Origin: Undaria pinnatifida
Lineage: Eukaryota; Sar; Phaeophyceae; Laminariales; Alariaceae
Length of the DNA stretch: 64,000 nt
Reading direction: 5' to 3'
Assembly: GCA_012845835.1 (NCBI GenBank)
Contig: JABAKD010000027.1
Location: forward strand, 9,034,634 to 9,098,633
Notes under the pieces: generated by a model
Seen by the model: the letters and a program-made list of their open reading frames with translations, nothing else
The model's database searches: none
Told to the model about the DNA's origin: nothing
Shown here: in pieces, positions 1 through 9,595 of the stretch
How the letters are laid out: each line of letters starts with the position of its first letter
Position numbering within the stretch: position 1 is the first letter of the stretch
Translations under genes and position numbers: made by a program

Positions 1-273
1 CGCGACGGACGCTCTTCTCGCTCGCAAACGTACAACAAAAATCGCCGAAATCGTTCAAACCAATCACGAGGGTACCCACGGGACCAGGGACAGACAAACA
101 GCCACAGCGGTAACAACAACAGCACATACACGCCTGGCCAACAAGGTGCTGTCCCGCCCTCGTCAGCCTCCTCGGCTTCCGTGTCTGCTCCGGGGAAACG
201 TTTCGGGGCAACCCACAATCCGAGCGGAAACCCCAACGCGCGCCAACCAGGTACCTTTCGCACTGGTAACTGA
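1..273 (+). CDS. gag: Gag C-terminal tail, partial (5' end outside window)
   Basis: Frame 1 is open from the first base to a TGA at 271-273. The encoded ~90 residues are rich in Arg, Asn, Gln, Ser and Gly, as in the basic disordered tails that follow the zinc knuckles of gypsy Gag proteins. No zinc knuckle is visible; it would lie upstream. The tail is in the same reading frame as pol, separated only by the TGA. The gag identity is inferred from position and composition, not from a recognised motif. Confidence 0.55.
   Translation, partial: RDGRSSRSQTYNKNRRNRSNQSRGYPRDQGQTNSHSGNNNSTYTPGQQGAVPPSSASSASVSAPGKRFGATHNPSGNPNARQPGTFRTGN
271..273 (+). promoter_or_regulatory. In-frame TGA between gag and pol (candidate readthrough site)
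   Basis: The gag tail and pol share frame 1 and are separated only by this TGA (context AAC TGA CAG). Pol stays open from 274 and has no ATG near its start; the first NTG codon in frame is TTG at 337. A single leaky stop between gag and pol is one known way retroelements express pol. Whether readthrough happens here cannot be told from sequence, and a point mutation in an originally fused frame would look the same. Confidence 0.35.
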
Positions 274-3200
274 CAGGGCGACGGCGGTACGGCACACCCG
301 ACCCGTACGCCGACGGCACTGTCGGGGACACTTCCTTTGATTTCACAAGATGCTCGTGTGCCTGTCGTTCGCCTTACACGTGGCGCGGCACAAATTACTT
401 CTGTCAAGAGCCCAAGGGCTCCTACGTCGCCTGATGACTTTCACGGCGCAGTGCCGGCGGTGGGGACCAGGGCTCCCAGTATGCCCCCCCTCAGCCAGGT
501 TACATTTTCTACGAAGGGGGTGTGCGCCCACAGTGACGCCTCCCTCGATCATGGTCCGAGTTCGGCAATGGGGACCAGTACTTCCAACGCCGTTAACCCC
601 TGCCGGGGCTCAAGCTCGACAACGGAGGCACGCGCCCCTAACGCTGCCCCCCCCAACCATGACTCAGGAGCCTGCACCTTGCACGCTCCCCTCAGGCACG
701 CGTCGCGCAGCAAGAAGACTGCGGCGACGACGCGCCAACCCCATACGCGAACGGGTTCGTCTCCACCTCTTCCTGACCGTCAAGCGGCGGTTGGCTTGAG
801 GTGTGGGAAAGCCAACCCATATGCACCGAGATCTTTTCCAAGATTTGAGTCGGTGTCTCCTCGCGATAGTAGCGGGCGCTCTATCCTTTTTCCCATCAAG
901 GAGGAGCCGACAAGCTTAGCTACCTCGTCTCTCTCCTCCAAGAGGGCTAACGGGAAGGAGCCCTCTCGGGCGAAGAATTTATTTCCACTTGCCCGAGCCC
1001 CGCTCTCGAAGACGCCCACAGGGTCTACGGGCCCTGCTCCGTCTTTAAGCACGCTAACCCACGTGCATCAGGCTACGTCTGCCCCAGTGGCACAGGATAT
1101 AGATCCGACACTGCGCAACGGGCCAGTGGTGACGCCACGGCCTCCAGCCCGATCAGCTGGACGCTATTCCCGTGAAGATACGGAAGAATCGCGCCTCTCG
1201 TCAAGCAGTAACAGCTCCGAGCCCCCTGTCCCTTCGGGTGCAGTGAGAGCAGTTCCTTGCGATTTTACGCCAAAAAGCGACAAGGCCACGACGCGACCAC
1301 CCGTGGGTTCGGGCTCGCGCCGTGCTCCCGAGGCCGGGCGTCCTCAGACGGGGACGCTGCAGGCCCAAAGTGCCAGAGACTGGTGTCCCCAGACGGGGAC
1401 ATTACAAGCTCATATGCCTAACACGGCCTCCGACGGGTTGGCACCGTCGACTTTTGACCCTTCCCTCGAATACTCTACAGACAAAGTAGTGTTGTTCTGG
1501 CAACCGCCGTCCTTTTTCTCGCAGTGGTCTCCTTCGTCGTTTGTCGTCGACGACGTCTCATATTCTTGCGCGGAGCAGTTTATGATGGCTGAAAAGGCTC
1601 GGCTTTTTAAAGACCATCGCGCAGTGGAGCTCATCATGTCATCGTCTGACCCCAGCACACACAAACGCGTCGGTCGAGGCGTGCGCAATTTTGACGCCGC
1701 CGTTTGGGGCAGGGAGAAGCAAAATGCCGTGTTATCTGGCAACTATGCCAAATTTACGCAGAACCCAGCCATGAAAAATCACCTTTTGAGCACTGGCAAC
1801 AAATTTCTGGCAGAGGCCAGTCCTCTAGACACTGTGTGGGGTATAGGTCTCCGGGCGGACGACCCCCACGCCCAGGATCCACACAAGTGGAGAGGACAAA
1901 ATTTGCTCGGTGAGGCACTCTCTGCCGTTCGCGAAGCAATTCGCGACTGCGAGGACGGATCGCCACACCCGGCCTCCCCTCGTCGATTCCGCAGGCCCAC
2001 CGGGAATGCTGGAATCCATGAAATTTCGTCCGCTCAGCAGTCGCGTTTGGGGACCGTGGTCGGCGCTGCCCAAGGCCCTCCTTCGGCCTATTTTTCGGGT
2101 ACACCCGCCGATCAAAGCCCGGAGGTTTTGGCGGTAGCTTCTCGTGGCGCCTCAGACCGCGCACTGCCAGAACATGGCCCCTGCCTCGTTGGGGGTACCG
2201 TGACGCTGGACGACGATTCTTTCACTACCGATATTGCAATACATAGCGGAGGGGACGCTATTGCGCCCTACATATGTACAGCGCTGCTTGACACTGGCTC
2301 CCCCCAAACCTTCATCCGTCGTGACGTGTTGGATCGTATGCTATCGGTAGGCGCCGCCTCATCGACGTGCGAGCGGCCTAGCAGCCCTCGCTCCTGGGGT
2401 AGCTTTGGCGAATCCGCCCCTTTACGGACCGCGACCCACATCCGTCTGAGCGTTCAATTCTTCCTCGAAAAAGAACCAACATGCTCTCTCGCGGTGTGGG
2501 CATGCGTGGTCCCTCCTTCGGTCATGCAGCACGCTGTCTTGCTGGGCCGCGACAGTTGGATGCGCTTCAACACCCGTTCATACCGCGCCCTGCCCCCTCG
2601 TCCTCTCGATAATCGGGTTTTGGGCGAGCTGACGTTGTCCCACCACGCCACAGCAGGCGTAGCGGCTTATGCCGTCGACCCCGCAGCATCGAACGGTGCT
2701 TTCCACCTTCGCTATGATGGCTCTACAGGCGTCTCTTTGTCGGACGAGCCCCAACTGCTCGAGGTCAACTTGGTGCGCAGTAACGGCTCTCCTGCGCTCA
2801 CAGGACACTATCTTGTCGACATACTGCCGCAGCCGGATGTTCTTTCGGGACAGAAACACTTTGTTGCTTCAGGACGACAGGTGCTTCCCGTCATAGGTGT
2901 CGCGGACCTCGAGCCAGGCGACCTTATCGGGGTCGCCGACGCCCCACTTTTGCGCATCCCGCTGGGTGCCTTACAACACCCTATCAAGGCTGCGGGTCCC
3001 CACCCTGGCCAGACTTCGGACAGCCAGGTCTCTGCGGTCGCGAGCCCGACCGGCGCGGAGGAGTTAGTTCCCGCCGTACCGTCGCCCTCGCCGACGCTTA
3101 TGGAACGTTTGAACCCGGTCCAACGTTCTGCATTTCTACGCGTCTGGGCCCGACTCCCACCGCACCTGCGGGAGATTGCGTTCGACTTACACGACCCTGG

Positions 3201-6200
3201 TTGGGACCCCCCGACCATTGAGCAACTGGGGGATGTGCTCTGCGACTTTTCTGACGTGTTCTCCACCTCGAAGACGGATTTTGGGTCATGCTCCTTAATG
3301 CCCTTTGAAATCTCGGTTCCGGAGGGCAGCGCTCCGGTCACTTCACGGCCCCATCGCATAAACCCTATACTGGCCAGAGAAGTGGACGCGACCCTTAACC
3401 AGTACCTCGCGGCTGGGCTGATTCAGCACTCGACCTCACCGTACTCGAGCCCGCTGGTGGTCATCCCGAAGAAATCTGGCGGTGTGAGGATCACGGTGAA
3501 CTACAAGAAACTCAACCAAATTAGCAAGCTCAGTCAACTGCCGATTCCGCGCGTGGACCAGGTCCTGGACTCCTTGGGCTCAGGTCGGGTGTTTTCCCTG
3601 TTCGACTTGGTTTCCTCGTTCCACCAGATAACGGCACACAAGGACACAGTTCCCCTTACAGCGTTCTGCACACCCACGGGCCTTTATGAATGGCTCGTTA
3701 TGCCCCAGGGCAGCAGCGCCTCGCCTGGGTGGTTCGTCAAGGTTATCAATGAGGTGATCAAGGGTTTGACACAGGTGGCAGCTTACCTCGACGATGTCAT
3801 CGTGTTCGACTCCGACCCGGTAACGCATGTTCGGACGATTCGCTCTCTCTTCGAACGCCTTCGAAAGCACAATCTCAAGCTTTCCCCTTCGAAGGCGCGT
3901 TTGGGCGCTACCGATGCGAACTTTCTAGGCCACTCCATTTCTCCAGCAGGCCTACGCCCAAATTCGGAAAAAGTGTCGGCATTGACCAATATGCCGATGC
4001 CCACTGACGTTAAGCAGGTGCGCGCACTCATGGGTGGTATCAACTATTACCGCAAATTTTTGCCCGACTTATCGAAGAGACTTCGTCCTATTAACGCACT
4101 CCTTCGGAAGGGGGTAAAGTTTGTCTTCACGCCTGATATGGAGAAGTTGGTGAGAGAAATCTTGGCGGAGCTCACGACCCCGCCGGTCCTCGTTTTCCCT
4201 GATTGGGACGCCGTCGCCGACGGCACTCGCCCGTTCCACGTGTACTGCGATGCCTGCATCGACGGGTTCGGAGCCGCTCTCGAACAGGAGCAGACGGACG
4301 GCTCCATAAAACCCATCGCATACATCAGTCGAGCTACGCTCGACTCGGAAAGTCATTGGACTCCTCTCGATTTGGAAGCTGGCAGCATCGTCTGGGCTCT
4401 CAAGCGCCTCCGCGGCTACCTTTGGGGCACCAAGTTCCGAATATTCTCAGACCACAAGGCTCTGGAAAACATAGGTAAAGTGGGGAATCACAACGGCCGA
4501 GTCCAGAGATGGCTCGAGTTCCTCACCGCATTCGATTACACCCTCGAATACCGAAAAGGAAGCGCAAACGGCAACGCTGACTTCCTGTCTCGCTTGCCGG
4601 AGCCTGCCACGGAACACGACCGCAATGGTTCGACGAGCCTTACCCCTGTTGAGGATGGTGGTATATACCTCATACGGGCTTGCGGGCTGTACACTCCTTC
4701 TTCTCCGATACCGGGTGTCGGCTTGGGTGGGCTAATGCCCCGCACCGAAAGTAATGCCTTGGGTGGGCTTCCTCTCACTCTCGCCGACTTTTGCGATTTT
4801 CGCGCACACGGGCCACGTATGAGGCTTGACGACCTTCCTACTCCTTCCAGGAGGTTCGTCGCTCGTGTTTCTGCATCCACCGCCACCGTCGATAGCTCGC
4901 CCGGCCGAGGCGGGGGCTCGCGTACAGCCGACTACAATTTCGCTTCGGTTTTTGCTGTACCCATCGTGACCAACGAGGACTCCGCCGAAGCCCCGGCTGT
5001 CACGACATCGGTGGCCCAACCGACTCCTTCCCGGAGTTCGGTACAAGGGACAAACCCCGTCGAGCCCATGGGCCCGACCGCGTCGGTCCCAACCTCGCCT
5101 GGATCTCCGGCGCCCCAGACGATGACGCCCTTTTCGGACCGCATCTCCACTCGGACGCGCCGGCGTTCAGCAACAGCAGCTGGTAAGGCACCCCCTGCTG
5201 TCGACTATGGCTTCGGGCCCGGCGGGGTTCCCCAGTCATCGCCCAGACGAGTTACAACTCCGCCGCGAGCCCGACGGCCGCGGCCGGCTCCGTCAGTCGC
5301 CGCGACCCCCACTCTTGCCGACCCGCCGGCCCGCACGGTACCACTTCCGTCCGACCACGACCACGCAGAGCCTATGGGAACTCCGCTCCTACGGCTTACG
5401 CCTCCTCCTGGTGAAACGCCGGCTACACTTACAAGGTCGGATGCCCTCGGCGACGCTGCTGAGTTGCGATTCGCGGATTCCGTCGCGCGTTATTCACATG
5501 CCGATTGGAAGCGCGAACAACACGCAGAGCCGACGTGCCACGCCACGATACGTTACATCTCTATCGACCCGCCGTCGGCCCTGCCACCGGACTTCTTGGC
5601 ATGCTACCCCTCGCCCAAGCGTCCCTCTCTCTCAGACATCCAGGAACTGGCGGATAAGGGTCGACTACATACAACCGACGACGACTTTGTCCTACTCGTC
5701 CGTAAACCGACACTCCCGCCAACAAGCTCTGACAAACCGAACTCTGTGGGGCGAGCTGCTTGCTTGCTAAACAACGAGCCAGTTCGCATCTACGTTCCCC
5801 TGCTCATGCGCCCTTGGATCATGCAAGCTTGCCACTCGACGGCCTCCTGCCACCTTGGCACCACGCGCACGTTGCGCATGCTGGAGCGTTTTTATTGGTG
5901 GATTGGCATGAGTGTGTGTACCCGGTGGTGGCTTCGCCACTGCTTGAAGTGCCAAGCGCGAAAAACCCCACGGCTGACTGTCCGCTGGCCCATCATCACA
6001 ATGCCTCTGCCGGAAGGTCCAGGTATCGCCGTCAGTGTTGACTACTTCGGCCCCCTTCCGGCCACACCGCGAGGCAACACCTACATCCTGCTGTTCACCG
6101 ATCGCTTCAGTCGTCGGGCCGACATGTTCCCCGTCACTGCCGCTGAGTTCACCGCGGAAGGTACAGCCAATATCCTGGTGAACCAATACATCCCCTTGTG

Positions 6201-7326
6201 GGGGTGCCCGCGCACCATACTCTCGGACAACGGACTGCAGTTCTGCTCCAAGCTTTCACAAGCTGTATATCAGCTGTTAGGTGTACACAAGCTTGCTACA
6301 AGCTCCTACCATCCCAACTGTAACGGGGGCGTTGAGCGGGTAAATCACACTATGGCACAAATGCTGGCTATGGTCGTCAACGAGCGACAAGACGACTGGG
6401 ACTCGCATCTGCCCCACGTCGAATTCGCTTACAACAACTCTGTCAGCGCGGCGACGGGTTTGGCGCCCAACGAGGTCCACATGGGCAGACTCCCACGGCT
6501 CCCCCTGACGATTTTCGACCGCAAAGGTGTCGTGGGACACCAGAGTCTGGCCCGTGACCACCTGGCCTATTGCGATTTGGCCACCGACCGGCAAAAGCGC
6601 GCGAACGACATTGTCCGCGCACACCACGCCCTCACCGTTTCCCGTGTTAACCGCAGAAACTCCGCCCTCGCCGACGCGCTGCGTCCAGCACCTAACTTCA
6701 CTGTGGGTGGTTGGGCATGGGTATACAATTCTGCCTCTACCATCCGCCAGGGTGTGAAAGCGAATACCGACGCCAAGGTACTCAAGGCCAAACTCGCGCT
6801 TAACTGGACGGGCCCATACAAGGTCCTGGCCGTCGGTCCCTGCTCCGCCGCCGAGACCCCGGACGGCTCGCCGCTCGGGAGCAACCTCCTTTATTTGGAT
6901 CTCCCTTCCGACCTGCCTGGTTCGGACGCTCGTCGGCGTGTGGCTATCGAGCGCTGCAAGCCCTGTGCCAACCCCCACGACAGCGGGGACATGCCCAAAT
7001 ACCTACCGGCGGGGCTGACACAGTATGTGCTCAACAAATTTTCCAAGAAGTCCCCGCCGTACCACGTCACTCAAGACGACGTTTCGACTCCCCTCCAACG
7101 GCTGGAGGTGGAGCAGATCACTGGTCATCAGTCGGTACGGGGGCGAGGTGGCGTCATCGCGGTGCTATACAAGACGCATTGGGCGGGACTCTCCGAACCG
7201 TCCTGGGAGCGGGAAATGGACCTTCACCTCTCCCGCTCCCACATCTTGCGTTATTGGGCCGGAACCCCGGACCAGCACCGCCAAACGCCTTTACCGCCGA
7301 ATGCGGATCGGGGCGGCACAGCGTGA
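274..7326 (+). CDS. pol: Pol polyprotein: NADAR, protease, RT, RNase H, integrase, chromodomain
   Basis: Retrotransposon polyprotein; residues are counted from the TTG at 337. Residues 1-380 are Ser/Pro-rich and disordered. Residues ~384-540 form a NADAR (DUF1768/YbiA) domain with AEQ, EKA, GRGV, KFTQN, DTVWGIG and GQNLLGEAL, so the family's conserved positions look intact. An aspartic protease has DTGS at D652. The reverse transcriptase (~1010-1195) has YLDD at 1150-1153. RNase H (~1296-1425) has D1305 and SDHKAL. After a long Pro-rich linker comes integrase: zinc ligands H1833, H1839, C1869 and C1872, and catalytic D1902, D1964, E2000 (DD35E). A GPY/F-like WTGPYKVLAV follows. A chromodomain (~2256-2310, WAGLSEPSWE) ends the frame and probably directs integration to marked chromatin. 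NADAR domains are ADP-ribose-linked N-glycosidases; having one inside a gypsy Pol is unusual. Confidence 0.95.
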   Translation, partial: QGDGGTAHPTRTPTALSGTLPLISQDARVPVVRLTRGAAQITSVKSPRAPTSPDDFHGAVPAVGTRAPSMPPLSQVTFSTKGVCAHSDASLDHGPSSAMGTSTSNAVNPCRGSSSTTEARAPNAAPPNHDSGACTLHAPLRHASRSKKTAATTRQPHTRTGSSPPLPDRQAAVGLRCGKANPYAPRSFPRFESVSPRDSSGRSILFPIKEEPTSLATSSLSSKRANGKEPSRAKNLFPLARAPLSKTPTGSTGPAPSLSTLTHVHQATSAPVAQDIDPTLRNGPVVTPRPPARSAGRYSREDTEESRLSSSSNSSEPPVPSGAVRAVPCDFTPKSDKATTRPPVGSGSRRAPEAGRPQTGTLQAQSARDWCPQTGTLQAHMPNTASDGLAPSTFDPSLEYSTDKVVLFWQPPSFFSQWSPSSFVVDDVSYSCAEQFMMAEKARLFKDHRAVELIMSSSDPSTHKRVGRGVRNFDAAVWGREKQNAVLSGNYAKFTQNPAMKNHLLSTGNKFLAEASPLDTVWGIGLRADDPHAQDPHKWRGQNLLGEALSAVREAIRDCEDGSPHPASPRRFRRPTGNAGIHEISSAQQSRLGTVVGAAQGPPSAYFSGTPADQSPEVLAVASRGASDRALPEHGPCLVGGTVTLDDDSFTTDIAIHSGGDAIAPYICTALLDTGSPQTFIRRDVLDRMLSVGAASSTCERPSSPRSWGSFGESAPLRTATHIRLSVQFFLEKEPTCSLAVWACVVPPSVMQHAVLLGRDSWMRFNTRSYRALPPRPLDNRVLGELTLSHHATAGVAAYAVDPAASNGAFHLRYDGSTGVSLSDEPQLLEVNLVRSNGSPALTGHYLVDILPQPDVLSGQKHFVASGRQVLPVIGVADLEPGDLIGVADAPLLRIPLGALQHPIKAAGPHPGQTSDSQVSAVASPTGAEELVPAVPSPSPTLMERLNPVQRSAFLRVWARLPPHLREIAFDLHDPGWDPPTIEQLGDVLCDFSDVFSTSKTDFGSCSLMPFEISVPEGSAPVTSRPHRINPILAREVDATLNQYLAAGLIQHSTSPYSSPLVVIPKKSGGVRITVNYKKLNQISKLSQLPIPRVDQVLDSLGSGRVFSLFDLVSSFHQITAHKDTVPLTAFCTPTGLYEWLVMPQGSSASPGWFVKVINEVIKGLTQVAAYLDDVIVFDSDPVTHVRTIRSLFERLRKHNLKLSPSKARLGATDANFLGHSISPAGLRPNSEKVSALTNMPMPTDVKQVRALMGGINYYRKFLPDLSKRLRPINALLRKGVKFVFTPDMEKLVREILAELTTPPVLVFPDWDAVADGTRPFHVYCDACIDGFGAALEQEQTDGSIKPIAYISRATLDSESHWTPLDLEAGSIVWALKRLRGYLWGTKFRIFSDHKALENIGKVGNHNGRVQRWLEFLTAFDYTLEYRKGSANGNADFLSRLPEPATEHDRNGSTSLTPVEDGGIYLIRACGLYTPSSPIPGVGLGGLMPRTESNALGGLPLTLADFCDFRAHGPRMRLDDLPTPSRRFVARVSASTATVDSSPGRGGGSRTADYNFASVFAVPIVTNEDSAEAPAVTTSVAQPTPSRSSVQGTNPVEPMGPTASVPTSPGSPAPQTMTPFSDRISTRTRRRSATAAGKAPPAVDYGFGPGGVPQSSPRRVTTPPRARRPRPAPSVAATPTLADPPARTVPLPSDHDHAEPMGTPLLRLTPPPGETPATLTRSDALGDAAELRFADSVARYSHADWKREQHAEPTCHATIRYISIDPPSALPPDFLACYPSPKRPSLSDIQELADKGRLHTTDDDFVLLVRKPTLPPTSSDKPNSVGRAACLLNNEPVRIYVPLLMRPWIMQACHSTASCHLGTTRTLRMLERFYWWIGMSVCTRWWLRHCLKCQARKTPRLTVRWPIITMPLPEGPGIAVSVDYFGPLPATPRGNTYILLFTDRFSRRADMFPVTAAEFTAEGTANILVNQYIPLWGCPRTILSDNGLQFCSKLSQAVYQLLGVHKLATSSYHPNCNGGVERVNHTMAQMLAMVVNERQDDWDSHLPHVEFAYNNSVSAATGLAPNEVHMGRLPRLPLTIFDRKGVVGHQSLARDHLAYCDLATDRQKRANDIVRAHHALTVSRVNRRNSALADALRPAPNFTVGGWAWVYNSASTIRQGVKANTDAKVLKAKLALNWTGPYKVLAVGPCSAAETPDGSPLGSNLLYLDLPSDLPGSDARRRVAIERCKPCANPHDSGDMPKYLPAGLTQYVLNKFSKKSPPYHVTQDDVSTPLQRLEVEQITGHQSVRGRGGVIAVLYKTHWAGLSEPSWEREMDLHLSRSHILRYWAGTPDQHRQTPLPPNADRGGTA

Positions 7327-7690
7327 GCTCTCCCGCAACAACGGGGAACGTTTCCTAGCGCCGGGCTACGCCTGTGTTTCCCGCACCGATTGGCTCCGTC
7401 GCTACCACGACACCGTACTTCCTAAGGGAGCCCACTTTTGGTACAAGGGAGACGATGGTTTATGGTGGCTAGGAAAAATCAGCGCGAGCACTACCGAGGA
7501 CAAGGTATACCTGGTCCGCTTTCTGGACGACCCGGGACCGATTAAACTCCCTCTTCCCCCGGCGCGCTACACGACTTCAACGGGAGCCGTACGAGGCTCT
7601 TGGTGCTTGCAAATTCACATCGCTAGTGCGTTTCCTCGGGGAATCCAACGTAACGTAGACGAATCTCGAGGCGCGGCCGTGGCCAGTTGA
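7288..7690 (+). pseudogene. Out-of-frame C-terminal extension of pol (Tudor/SH3-like domain)
   Basis: Frame 2 is open from about 7,025 to the TAA-side stop at 7,690. Downstream of ~7,288 it encodes coherent protein: GERFLAPGYACV, GAHFWYKGDDGLWWLGKI, VYLVRFLDDPGPIKLPL and RGSWCLQIH. The W-x-G-K-I then V-x-F-x-D pattern resembles a small Tudor/SH3-like beta barrel. The chromodomain in frame 1 ends at ~7,266, and frame 1 then runs into 18 unconvincing codons and a stop. The simplest reading is a one-base indel near 7,285-7,300 that separated this domain from pol. Programmed frameshifting is possible but no slippery heptamer was seen. Confidence 0.6.
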
Positions 7691-8162
7691 CTTCCAAGCC
7701 ACCACCGCTTCTCGATAGTTCTTCAATTTTTTGAGGTATGAGTTTTGCGTCTTTGTCTTTGGGTCGTTCGTAGTGTCCTGAGGGTCTTCATCGAGTTTTG
7801 GGGCGGTTCTTTCCATTTTTTTTCTCTTTTCTGTCCAGCCGAACCCCCTGTTCAGTGCCGGGTCAGGGTTCGGGTAAAACGCCGCTATCTGAGGCGCAGG
7901 GCTGTCGCCTTTTTGTCATTGTTCAAATTCGCCCTGCCGACGCCCTCCTCAGCCCAGAGCCGGGGGGCGACCAGTGTACGGGTCTGTGTGTCATCTTTTA
8001 TGTTTTGTGTGTTGTATTTGTTCTGATTTTTTTTTGTCTAAACACTTCCTCCCCTAGCGGGGCTGTAGGTGTTGACATCTTCCATCCCGGGTATTCGTCG
8101 TTTCCTCGTCTAACCCCCCGCCTTGCCGATGGCCCGCGGGAGGTTTTTCGCATGACTTGTGT

Positions 8163-8400
8163 GGTTCTACGATAGCCCCCCCAACTTTTCTTTAACGAAA
8201 TCGCCGGTTTTGAAACCAGCTCCTGGCCGTATCTCCTGAAATACGGTCCCCCTTACCACCCGGACGTCATCGTTCGATAGTCCTCCGCAAACAAAAAAAT
8301 ATATGTAGATACTCTTTTCATAGCATCCTTCCTCGTGTCGAGCAGCCATGAAACGTTCGTTAAAGAAAACCGCTGGTTTCGGGGGGGGCTATCGTAGAAT
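8163..8400. repeat. Spaced inverted repeat, arms ~45 bp
   Basis: GGTTCTACGATAGCCCCCC at ~8,163, followed by TTTTCTTTAACGAA, returns as reverse complement at 8,353-8,400 (TTCGTTAAAGAAAA, then GGGGGGGGCTATCGTAGAA). About 130 bp separates the arms. It lies in the presumed LTR and could be a small nested foldback element or an LTR secondary structure. Confidence 0.6.
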
Positions 8401-8496
8401 CAGTCACTTCTCCCTTGTGTTAGCGCCTGTGTTCCCCTCCATATCGACGAGGGCTCGCCTCGCCATAGTACTTTTTCTGTGGTTGGTTTACCGCAG

Positions 8497-8598
8497 AGCC
8501 TTTCCTGCCCCCCCCGCCACACCGGCGGCATGCGGCAGGTTCTAGAGCCTTTTCTGCCCCCCCCCCGCCACCCCGGCGGCATACGGCAGGTTTTTGAT
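8497..8598 (+). repeat. C-rich ~50-bp direct repeat, two copies
   Basis: Two tandem copies of a segment built as CCTTTYCTGCCCCCCCC, then GCCACMCCGGCGGCAT, then RCGGCAGGTT. Each copy can fold because CTGCC at its start pairs with GGCAG at its end. It lies in the probable 3' LTR. Confidence 0.7.
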
Positions 8599-8906
8599 GG
8601 GTGACTGTTGCCTTGCTGTAGGGTCTGCTTTTCTTTCTACTGCTTTTCTTCGCGTGTTCCTGGCTCCATAGCCAGACGGTTAGAGGTGTGGGAGTGGGTT
8701 TTGAGGAGCCGCATCTTCGACTCATGGTCTAGTTCGTAGAACCGGAGTTTCCCCGAATCTCCCATATTTCTGCATATGCGACTCATCAGGGTGGGCTAGT
8801 GTTAAGATACGGCCTCGAAAGGCCTGTAGGTATCCGAATTTGAGATCATTTGGATGGGTTTCGTATGATAAGGTTGGCGGTTTATATTCGGGGAAGTTAG
8901 GAATTA

Positions 8907-8932
8907 GATCGGAGGCACGCGCCTCCGATCTC
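8907..8932. repeat. Perfect 11-bp hairpin in LTR region
   Basis: AGATCGGAGGC, loop ACGC, then GCCTCCGATCT. It lies about 30 bp upstream of an AATAAAG. The position suggests a role in LTR RNA folding or 3' end formation, but that is inference. Confidence 0.7.
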
Positions 8933-9226
8933 AGAAGCTATCCCGGGCTCTGGTGGAAACGAATAAAGCTACATCTCTACGAAGGAACGAAAGTGAGTAC
9001 TCTCCGAGGACCTACCCAATTGGCAGACCTGCAGGGGGCACTCTGTGTCCCCACCTATTAATTTCACATAGTATAGTTAACTGTAACTCCTCTCCTGGCA
9101 GCAATCAATTAAAATCTATTAATGTAACATGACTGTTGTAGGCTGTAATCCGACCCGGGTATCTACCAGTGGATACAGCCGACAGTCGGCAGTGTGGTAT
9201 TTTCGTTGATGGAGCAAACATCATTA

Positions 9227-9233
9227 CGCATCG

Positions 9234-9265
<32 letters not shown>

Positions 9266-9595
9266 GTCGTCGTCGTCGTCATCGTCGTCGTCGTCTTCGT
9301 CTTCTTCGTCTCTGCATTAGCAGGAGTAGCATTAAGGTCAACAGTAGTTAGTAGTATAGTAGTAGAAGTAATAGTAGTACTGTACCACAAGTAGCAGTTG
9401 CATTAGTTGTAATGTAGTAGTATTAATTGTTGGATAATAACAGTTGTAGTAGTTGTAGTAGATAGTTGTATGCTGTAGTTGTGGTAGTACAGTAGTAATT
9501 AGTTGTAGTATAGTAGTTGCACCACGTGTAGTAGTAGCAGTAGTAGCAGTAGTAGTAGCAGCAGCAAGTAGTAGTAGTGTTAATAGTAGTATCGC
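9227..9595. repeat. (CGT)n microsatellite followed by GTA-rich trinucleotide tract
   Basis: An almost pure CGT/GTC array covers ~9,227-9,313. It passes into ~280 bp of degenerate GTA/GTT/GCA triplets. Frames on both strands are open only because the unit is three bases long. No gene is supported. Confidence 0.9.

Larger units (their letters stand above)
1..9066 (+). mobile_element. Ty3/gypsy chromovirus-type LTR retrotransposon, 5' part cut by window edge
   Basis: The element is seen from the end of gag through pol to a probable 3' LTR. The order protease, reverse transcriptase, RNase H, integrase, chromodomain is the Ty3/gypsy chromovirus order. The 5' LTR, primer binding site and most of gag lie before base 1. 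The pol frame is open for about 7 kb, so the copy is young or was recently active. However, the C-terminal domain after the chromodomain has slipped out of frame. The right boundary is uncertain: AATTTCACA near 9,066 is the best TG...CA-type end, but no second LTR is in the window to confirm it. Confidence 0.85.
7691..9066 (+). repeat. 3' UTR and probable 3' LTR of the retrotransposon
   Basis: There is no coding content. The stretch holds purine tracts (GAGCCGGGGGGCGACCAG at ~7,962), a possible LTR start (TGTACGGG near 7,976 or TGTAGGTGTT near 8,065), a spaced inverted repeat, a C-rich duplicated segment, a short hairpin, and an AATAAAG near 8,962 that may serve polyadenylation. Since the 5' LTR is outside the window, the LTR limits cannot be proven. 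Confidence 0.45.

Noticed and set aside
5207-5770. 187-codon frame within pol
   Set aside because: Shadow frame of the pol linker; no independent motif.
8907-8932. AGATCGGA resembles a sequencing adapter start
   Set aside because: The following bases do not match the adapter and the sequence forms a symmetric hairpin, so contamination is unlikely.
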